Positions 58,800-64,000 of a DNA stretch of 64,000 nucleotides are shown piece by piece. Origin of the DNA: Streptomyces sp. CA-210063 (GTDB lineage: Bacteria; Actinomycetota; Actinomycetes; Streptomycetales; Streptomycetaceae). Every line of letters starts with the position of its first letter. Position 1 is the first letter of the stretch. The translations under genes were made by a program, and so were the position numbers. The notes under the pieces were generated by a model. It was not told the DNA's origin. It did not search any database and saw only the letters and a list, made by a program, of their open reading frames with translations. The DNA lies in assembly GCF_024612015.1 (NCBI RefSeq), contig NZ_CP102512.1, positions 5,518,001 to 5,582,000 of the forward strand. The letters run 5' to 3'.

Positions 58800-59459
58800 T
58801 CAGCGGCCCCGCGCGGCGACCAGGCCGGACTCGTAGGCGAGGACCACGAGTTGGGCCCGGTCGCGGGCGTGGAGTTTGGTCATCGCCCGGTTGACGTGGG
58901 TCTTCGCGGTCATCGGGCTGATCACCATGCGGTCGGCGATCTGGTCGTTGGACAGGCCCCGCGCGACCAGGGCGACCGCTTCGCGTTCACGGCTGGTCAG
59001 CTCCTCCAGTGCCGTCCCGGGGGTGGGGAGGGGCTGGGTGACGTACCGGTGGATCAGCTTGCGGGTGATGGACGGGGCGAGCAGGGCGTCGCCGCGGGCG
59101 GCGACCCGGACGGCGTGCAGGAAATCCTCCGGCACGATGTCCTTGACCAGGAACCCGGCGGCGCCGGCACGCAGCGCTTCGAAGACGTACTCGTCCATGC
59201 CGTAGTTGGTCAGCATGACGACGTGCACGCCGGCCAGGGCCGGGTCCGCGGCGATGCGCCGGGTCGCCTCGATGCCGTCCATGACCGGCATCTGGATGTC
59301 GATGAGCGCGACGTCGGGCAGATGCTCCTCGACGAGCGCCAGACCCTCTGCGCCGTCAGCGGCTTCGGCCACCACCTCGATGTCGTCTTCGAGGCCGAGC
59401 AGCGCGCGGAAGCCGCTGCGGATGAGCGGCTGGTCGTCGACCAGCAGGACACGGATCAT
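58800..59459 (-). CDS. NarL/LuxR-family response regulator
   Basis: 219 residues. Receiver VLLVDDQPLIRSGF with Asp54 in ALIDIQMPVMDG and the K of FLVKDIVPED; C-terminal LuxR HTH LTSREREAVALVARGLSNDQ then MVISPMTAKTHVNRAM. It pairs with the kinase whose stop overlaps its start. Target genes are unknown; DUF6223 next to it is a candidate. Confidence 0.92.
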   Translation of the reverse strand: MIRVLLVDDQPLIRSGFRALLGLEDDIEVVAEAADGAEGLALVEEHLPDVALIDIQMPVMDGIEATRRIAADPALAGVHVVMLTNYGMDEYVFEALRAGAAGFLVKDIVPEDFLHAVRVAARGDALLAPSITRKLIHRYVTQPLPTPGTALEELTSREREAVALVARGLSNDQIADRMVISPMTAKTHVNRAMTKLHARDRAQLVVLAYESGLVAARGR

Positions 59460-60583
59460 GAGGCTCGTTCCACGGGAAGTTCGGCCTGGACGGTGAAACC
59501 GTGCTCGGCGCGCGGCCGCGCGCGCAGCCGGCCCCCGAGGGCGGTGACGCGTTCGCGCATGCCGAGCAGCCCGAGGCCGGGGGCAGGGGTGTCATCGGGG
59601 GTGGCCTTGCCGTCGTCGTCCACCTGGACAGACAGCGTGTCGAATCGGTATTCGATCCGGACTGCCGCGGTGGTGGCACAGGCGTGCCGGGCGGTGTTGG
59701 TCAGCGCCTCCTGGACGATGCGGTAGGCGGTCCGGCCGACCGCGGCCGGCACGTCGTGCCGTTGCCCTTCGATCGTCAGCGTCGCGTCCAGGCCCATCGA
59801 ACGGGCGCGCTCCACCAGTTCCGGTACGTGCTCGAGGCCCTGCGGCGGGGTCGTGTCGTCGTCGCGCAGGGCCTCCAGGGTCGCGCGCAGCTCCCGGGTC
59901 GCCTCCCGTCCGGCCGTCCGGATCGCCAGCAGCGTCTCGGGCACCCGCTCGCCGCGTCTGCGGGCCACGTGGACGGCGACCTCGGACTGCACCTTGATGA
60001 TCGAGATCTGGTGGGTGAGGGAATCGTGCAGCTCCCGCGCGATGTGCAGCCGTTCCTCGTCGGCGCGGCGCCGCGCGGTCTCCTCCCGGGTGCGCTCGGC
60101 CTCGTCCGCCCGCCGCTCGGCCTGCCGCAGCGCCTCCCCGGCGGCGAAGGCGGCGATCAGCCAGGCGATCTCCAGTACGGTCCGGGCCTGTGCGAACGCC
60201 TCGCGCGTCGGCCCGTCGCGGAAGACCAGCGCCGTGAGAGGGAGGACGACGAGCAGGGACACGGACACCGCCACCGTCAGGGCACGGTGCCCGGCCCGCA
60301 CGGCGCCGTACACCGCGACCAGGTACGAGACGGCGAGCACCTCGAAACCCGCCGCCTCGTACGCCACCGCGCACAGGCCGGTGACAGCCAGCACGGCAAT
60401 CGGAGCCCTACGACGCGCGACCAGCGCCAGACCGCCCGCCGCCAGCAGCACGGAGCCGAACAGCGCGCGCTCCCCGGCCGGGTGCTGCCCGGACAACCCG
60501 GTTCCCAGCAGCAGTGCCGCCACGCTGACGGCGATCGCCCAGTCCATGGCACCGGCCGGGACACGAAAACGCCCTGTGTCCAT
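59456..60583 (-). CDS. HisKA_3-type sensor histidine kinase
   Basis: 375 residues. Five or six TM helices (about 12-160), HisKA_3 with ARELHDSLTHQISIIKVQSE (phospho-His), and an ATPase domain (RIVQEALTNTARHACATTAA N box; GLGLLGMRERVTALGG G box). It shows the layout of DesK/NarX-like Streptomyces kinases without an extracellular sensor, so it probably senses within the membrane. Overlap ATGA with the regulator gene. Confidence 0.92.
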   Translation of the reverse strand: MDTGRFRVPAGAMDWAIAVSVAALLLGTGLSGQHPAGERALFGSVLLAAGGLALVARRRAPIAVLAVTGLCAVAYEAAGFEVLAVSYLVAVYGAVRAGHRALTVAVSVSLLVVLPLTALVFRDGPTREAFAQARTVLEIAWLIAAFAAGEALRQAERRADEAERTREETARRRADEERLHIARELHDSLTHQISIIKVQSEVAVHVARRRGERVPETLLAIRTAGREATRELRATLEALRDDDTTPPQGLEHVPELVERARSMGLDATLTIEGQRHDVPAAVGRTAYRIVQEALTNTARHACATTAAVRIEYRFDTLSVQVDDDGKATPDDTPAPGLGLLGMRERVTALGGRLRARPRAEHGFTVQAELPVERAS

Positions 60584-60814
60584 GCGCGCACCCTAGCCGG
60601 GCGCCGCCGCGGGCGAGTCCCGCCCGCGGACGAGTGGCCGGCTACCGCACCCGCGGTAGTCGCACGGCGCCTGCCGTATCCGCGGCGTTGGGCTGCGGCG
60701 TCGGCGGCAGTCCGAAGTGACCGCGTTCGCCGGACGACCGGCAGGGCGGTCGACAGGCACGCTCAAGGCACAGGCACATCTCGGAGTATGCCAAGCATGA
60801 AGGAGGAGAGTGGC

Positions 60815-61210
60815 ATGAGCGCGACAGATGCCTTGATGACGGCCGCCGAGGGCGGAGTCATCGGTGACGGACGGACAGGCGCCAACCTCGCCCTCGGGGT
60901 GGCGCTGATCGGCGTGGCCCTCGGCCGGCTGGCCCTGTCCCGCGTCGCCGGCCGCATCAGCACCGGCAGCGCGCGCACCGCCGCCAGGTCAGCCATGGCC
61001 GTGGGGCTGGTAGGCACGGCCCTCGCGGCGCTGCATCTGGCCACCTCCAGCGGTGGTCCCGGCACCGGCAACGGGATGGTGGGAGCCATCGGGGCCATCG
61101 CGTTGGGGCTGATCGCCACAGCCCTCGGCCGCCGCGCTCTCACCCGCTCCCGACACACCGAGCAAACCGCCGACCGCGTCGCACACGAGCGCGAGTTCGG
61201 TCCCGCCTGA
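60815..61210 (+). CDS. DUF6223-type membrane protein
   Basis: 131 residues from ATG 60815 with AAGGAGGAGAG upstream (ATG 60787 has no SD). Three TM helices: ANLALGVALIGVALGRLAL; AMAVGLVGTALAALHLA; MVGAIGAIALGLIATALG. Resembles DUF6223, usually beside two-component genes. It is divergent from the kinase and ends at a strong terminator. Confidence 0.65.
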   Translation: MSATDALMTAAEGGVIGDGRTGANLALGVALIGVALGRLALSRVAGRISTGSARTAARSAMAVGLVGTALAALHLATSSGGPGTGNGMVGAIGAIALGLIATALGRRALTRSRHTEQTADRVAHEREFGPA

Positions 61211-61266
61211 CAAGCACCGCCTCCCCTTCGTCGAGCCTCTTCAGACGACTGCGGAGGATACGAGAG

Positions 61267-61309
61267 ACCCGGAGTGCCCGCCGGCCACGGGCCGGCGGGC
61301 ACTCCGGGT
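61267..61309. terminator. bidirectional terminator
   Basis: Perfect 20-bp stem ACCCGGAGTGCCCGCCGGCC and its complement, loop ACG. It lies between the convergent DUF6223 and secreted-protein genes. Confidence 0.85.
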
Positions 61310-61328
61310 CTTCGGGAGCGGCGGCGTC

Positions 61329-62186
61329 TCAGCGCCGGCATTCACCCGACCTGTTCGCACGGTCGTGCTTGTAGAACTTGAACATCGGCTGCCCGTTGCG
61401 GAGCACGTCGGACGTGCCGTCGTAGTAGTAGTTGCGGTCCACGATGTCTCGCTGGGTGCCGTTGATGCCCCACTTGTCGTGGCCCTTCTTCTGGGTCCCG
61501 TCGTACCAGTTGTACTCGTCGATCCAGAAGTGCGGGTTGACCCGCACCACGCGCTTGATGGGCGCCGCGGTGAGCCACGCGGTCCGGCCGGGCGGGACGT
61601 CCATGTTGACGGAACGGCCCCAGCCGACGGTCTTGCCGTAGGCCCACGAGTACGAGAACTCGGCACCGAGGCCGACCCCGAACAGTTTGCTGACGTTGGG
61701 GCTGACGCTGAGGCTGCCGTTCACCGTCTTCGTGGTGGTCGTCGTCGTGCTGTAGCTCTGGTCGACCCGCTCGCTGACGTTGCCGCCCTGCGAGCAGTTG
61801 GTCACCTGGTCGGAGTACGCCGTCTGCCTCCCCTCATACGTCCAGGAGGACGAGGCGGGGTAGAAGCAGTGGCCCTTGATCTCACGCCAGCCCGGGTTCA
61901 TGGCGTAGCGGTTTCCCGCCTTGCTGCCGCCGATGTACCGCCAGACCGGCGTGTGCCCCACGCTTCCACGGCTTCTGTCGAGCAGCTGCTTGGTGTCGAC
62001 GTTGTAGTACCAGAGGCTCTGTCCGCTCCGGTTGGAGCCGTTCTGGCACATGTTCGGGAGCAGCCAGTCGTGTACGCCGTTGACGTCCGTCGACGCGATG
62101 GCGGCCGGGGCGGAGGCGAGGGTCAGGCCGCTGATCGCCATGCCGAAGGCGGCGCCTGTCAGGAGGCACTTCTTGATGGTGGGCAC
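61329..62186 (-). CDS. secreted protein resembling aerolysin/ETX-MTX2 pore formers
   Basis: 285 residues from GTG 62186. Signal peptide: KKCLLTGAAFGMAISGLTL then APAAIAS. Residues about 130-215 have the aerolysin-core texture: long alternating Ser/Thr strands (YSTTTTTTKTVNGSLSVSPN), an amphipathic middle (LFGVGLGAEFSYSWAYG) and VPPGRTAWLTAAPIKRV, as in ETX/MTX2 toxins with their VPP strand. The N-terminal head (WYYNVDTKQLLDRSR, CFYPASSSW) is unrelated to lectin domains I know. Four Cys. Might be a toxin, a defence protein or a harmless beta-structured secreted protein. Confidence 0.55.
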   Translation of the reverse strand: MPTIKKCLLTGAAFGMAISGLTLASAPAAIASTDVNGVHDWLLPNMCQNGSNRSGQSLWYYNVDTKQLLDRSRGSVGHTPVWRYIGGSKAGNRYAMNPGWREIKGHCFYPASSSWTYEGRQTAYSDQVTNCSQGGNVSERVDQSYSTTTTTTKTVNGSLSVSPNVSKLFGVGLGAEFSYSWAYGKTVGWGRSVNMDVPPGRTAWLTAAPIKRVVRVNPHFWIDEYNWYDGTQKKGHDKWGINGTQRDIVDRNYYYDGTSDVLRNGQPMFKFYKHDRANRSGECRR

Positions 62187-62362
62187 GATTCTTACGTCCT
62201 TGCGCGTTGGATGCGGGACCACACGTGTGGGGCCGGGCGGTCGGTCGGTAGCCGTGAGGCCGGCTGCGAGCAGTCTTTTGTCGGCGCGAGTTGGTGCCCA
62301 ACCCCGTCCAAGGGAGGAATCAACCCTTCCGAGACCCAGCGGCCCGGCCCGGCGCCCCGGCC

Positions 62363-64000
62363 TCAGTGGCCGCACACCTCGCGGTACGGCGCGTCGGGCA
62401 CGTACGCGTGCCATTGGGCGGGTGTCAGGTCGGCGTCGCCGGTGCGGGCGCAGATCTGGGTGACGGCCCGGGCGGGGTCGATGGTGTGGCGCTGGAGTGG
62501 GACGTGGGTGCCGGCCGTGTGGATGGTGGTGCTGTCGGGGCTGAAGGCGAGGGAGGTGATGGCGTCGCCGGGGGTGGTCAGCGGGCCGCCGAGGGGCTGT
62601 TGGGTGGCGATGTCCCACAGCTGGAGCGTGCCGGCGTCACCGCCGACGGCCAGGGTGCGGCCGTCGGGACTGATGGCGAGGGCGCTGACTGCCTCGGCGG
62701 TGTCGCCGAGCGACGTGGGGAAGACGCTGGGCAGCGTGCCCGCGCGGTGTTTCAGGGTGCCGTCCCACAGAGTGACCCGCCCGGTCTGGTCGCCCGCCGC
62801 GAGCCGGGAGCCGTCGGGGGCGAAGGCGAGGGCGCCGATGTCGTCGCCCCGGACGAGGTCGTGGGCGCGCACCGTGCCGGAGGGCAGGCGCACCGTGCGG
62901 TCGGCGGTGACCAAGAGCTGCCCGTCGGGGCGGATGGTCAGCTCGGCGCCGGCCGCGTCCGGGTACACGGCGGTTCTCCGGTGCCGTGCGGTGTCCCACA
63001 CTTCGTGGCTCAGCTCGCCGATGCCGGGTGTGCGCGTGGCGTACAGGGCGTGACCGCCGGGGCCCAGGGCGAGTGTGACGACCGCCCCGTCGGACGACGG
63101 CGTCGCCAGGTCCAGCGTGGTCCGCGCGTGGCCGCGGGCCATGTCCCAGAGCATGAACCGCTGCGGCGCGGTCAGGCGGCCGGGTGCGGAGACGCCGTAG
63201 GCGAAGGTGCCGCCCTCGGGGCTGAAGGCCAGCAGGGCCAGGGTGTCCTGCGCGACGACCGGCTGCTCGGGGTCGCGCGACACGGGCAGGGGTACCGGCG
63301 GCAGCGTCCGCAGCACGCGCCCGTCGCGGGTGTCGCGCAGCTGGAAGCGGTAGCCGGTGTCCCCGATGGGGGTCCCCCCGCTCGAGCGAAGCCGAGAGTG
63401 GGGGAGTTCGGCGGTGGCGAGCGTACGGCCGTCCGGGCTGAGCAGCGCGGCGTCCAGGGGGGCGTCGCGCCAAGCGGGGGTGACGGCGTTCGCGAGGTCC
63501 AGGGTGTGGACGGTGCCGCCTTCCAGGTAGCGCAGCAGCGGCCGGTCGGGGTCCCAGACGAGGCCGCCGTAGAGATGCTCGTTGTACAGAGGGTGGCGGA
63601 AGACCGGGGCGGGAGCGTCTGTCGTGGAGGAGGTGAGGCGCCACGCCCTGATCTCGCTTGCGTCGGCGGTTGCGAGGAAAGCCCCGTCCTCGCTGAAGGC
63701 GAGGCTGTGCACGCCCGGGTCCGCGAGGTCGGCGATCCGGCGTCCGGACGCGGCGTCCCAGACGTGGACGCCGCTGGGAGAAGCCAGGGCGAACCGGTCG
63801 GCGGCATCGCCCGGGCCGCCGAACGCCAGTATCGAGTGGTCGTCGTCGCAGAGGGCGCCCGCGTCCTCCCAGGCGCCGGGCAGGGTGCGGTGGCGGGCGG
63901 TGTCCCAGACCTGCGGTGCGCGGCCGGTGGGGCAGACGGCCAGCAGCCGGCCGTCGGTGCTCGGCGCGATGTTCGCGCGGCCGGTCACCCGGGTCTCGAA
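62363..64000 (-). CDS. WD40-repeat protein, C-terminal part (partial)
   Basis: The frame runs off the right edge; 545 codons are seen. At least eight WD40 blades with endings such as VTLWDGTLKHR, LQLWDIATQQPL and RFMLWDMARG. The end CARTGDADLTPAQWHAYVPD (then APYREVCGH) is the standard tail of Streptomyces proteins with an N-terminal XRE or kinase and STAND NTPase domain before the propeller, so the missing part is probably of that kind. A dispersed repeat is embedded in frame at 63368. Confidence 0.8.
   Translation of the reverse strand, partial: FETRVTGRANIAPSTDGRLLAVCPTGRAPQVWDTARHRTLPGAWEDAGALCDDDHSILAFGGPGDAADRFALASPSGVHVWDAASGRRIADLADPGVHSLAFSEDGAFLATADASEIRAWRLTSSTTDAPAPVFRHPLYNEHLYGGLVWDPDRPLLRYLEGGTVHTLDLANAVTPAWRDAPLDAALLSPDGRTLATAELPHSRLRSSGGTPIGDTGYRFQLRDTRDGRVLRTLPPVPLPVSRDPEQPVVAQDTLALLAFSPEGGTFAYGVSAPGRLTAPQRFMLWDMARGHARTTLDLATPSSDGAVVTLALGPGGHALYATRTPGIGELSHEVWDTARHRRTAVYPDAAGAELTIRPDGQLLVTADRTVRLPSGTVRAHDLVRGDDIGALAFAPDGSRLAAGDQTGRVTLWDGTLKHRAGTLPSVFPTSLGDTAEAVSALAISPDGRTLAVGGDAGTLQLWDIATQQPLGGPLTTPGDAITSLAFSPDSTTIHTAGTHVPLQRHTIDPARAVTQICARTGDADLTPAQWHAYVPDAPYREVCGH
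63368..63406. repeat. dispersed Streptomyces repeat inside the WD40 gene
   Basis: The stretch with CTCGAGCGAAGCCGAGAGTG is the same repeat as 49703-49740 in the MITE. It encodes HSRLRSSGGTP, which breaks the blade pattern, so it looks like an in-frame insertion. Confidence 0.65.

Overview
The window is Streptomyces chromosome. GC content is very high with strong GC3 bias, genes carry mycothiol- and F420-type enzymes, an SSI-family inhibitor, a DmdR/IdeR-type iron box and a sigN/sigF pair. From memory, the order sigN, sigF, (Dabb), tRNA-Ser, tadA, tadA-associated gene, upp matches the conserved core around SCO4034-SCO4041 of S. coelicolor. That synteny is recalled, not computed.

Layout. 1-5.8 kb: a partial PAS-domain signalling protein with a huge Gly/Ala/Gln-rich tail, an SSI-family protease inhibitor, tRNA-Ser(GCU), tRNA-Arg(ACG) and small genes. 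5.8-13.3 kb: a DUF2797 gene, then an overlapping four-gene set (OmpR-type regulator, histidine kinase, GT2-GtrA fusion, GT39-type membrane transferase). 13.4-20.6 kb: an MFS pump with a TetR-like operator over its start, TetR, a PPOX/F420 enzyme, YceI, and a MarR-MFS pair whose pump is fused to three carboxypeptidase-regulatory-like domains. 20.7-24.4 kb: sigN, sigF, a Dabb gene and small membrane proteins.

24.45-38.39 kb is a complete 13.9-kb actinomycete integrative and conjugative element (AICE) in the 3' half of tRNA-Ser(CGA), bounded by a 55-bp direct repeat. It carries an HTH/PP2C-like gene pair at the left end, an overlapping spread/conjugation cassette (DUF6284, small membrane proteins, a Pycsar-effector-like protein, DUF2637, a zinc protein), an FtsK/TraB-type translocase followed by a candidate clt locus, a prim-pol plus ATPase replication module followed by a dense TGCGTCAT array, and xis-int. 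At the right end are a five-unit 55-bp tandem array, a hairpin-rich intergenic segment and a repeat-containing small protein. It also brings its own terminator for the host tRNA.

38.4-43.5 kb returns to the core: tadA (whose expected substrate, tRNA-Arg(ACG), lies at 4.8 kb), its associated protein, upp, a LytR_C protein, a ParB-like small protein and an HhH-GPD protein. 43.5-49.9 kb: an iron box between a decayed siderophore-interacting-protein gene and a penicillin-acylase/AlcB-like acetyltransferase pair, a cupin, a CopC-CopD fusion and a 211-bp MITE. 49.9-58.8 kb: DUF72, a TauD-type dioxygenase, a truncated LysR, an NAD-dependent dehydrogenase, IclR, and a gentisate operon running from 3-hydroxybenzoate to ring-cleavage products. 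58.8-64 kb: a NarL-type two-component pair, DUF6223, a secreted protein resembling aerolysin-type pore formers, and the C-terminal part of a WD40 protein.

A recurring oddity is short tandem repeats that begin inside a gene's last codons and copy its stop-codon region downstream (five loci). All family assignments are by eye from motifs; no database search was run.
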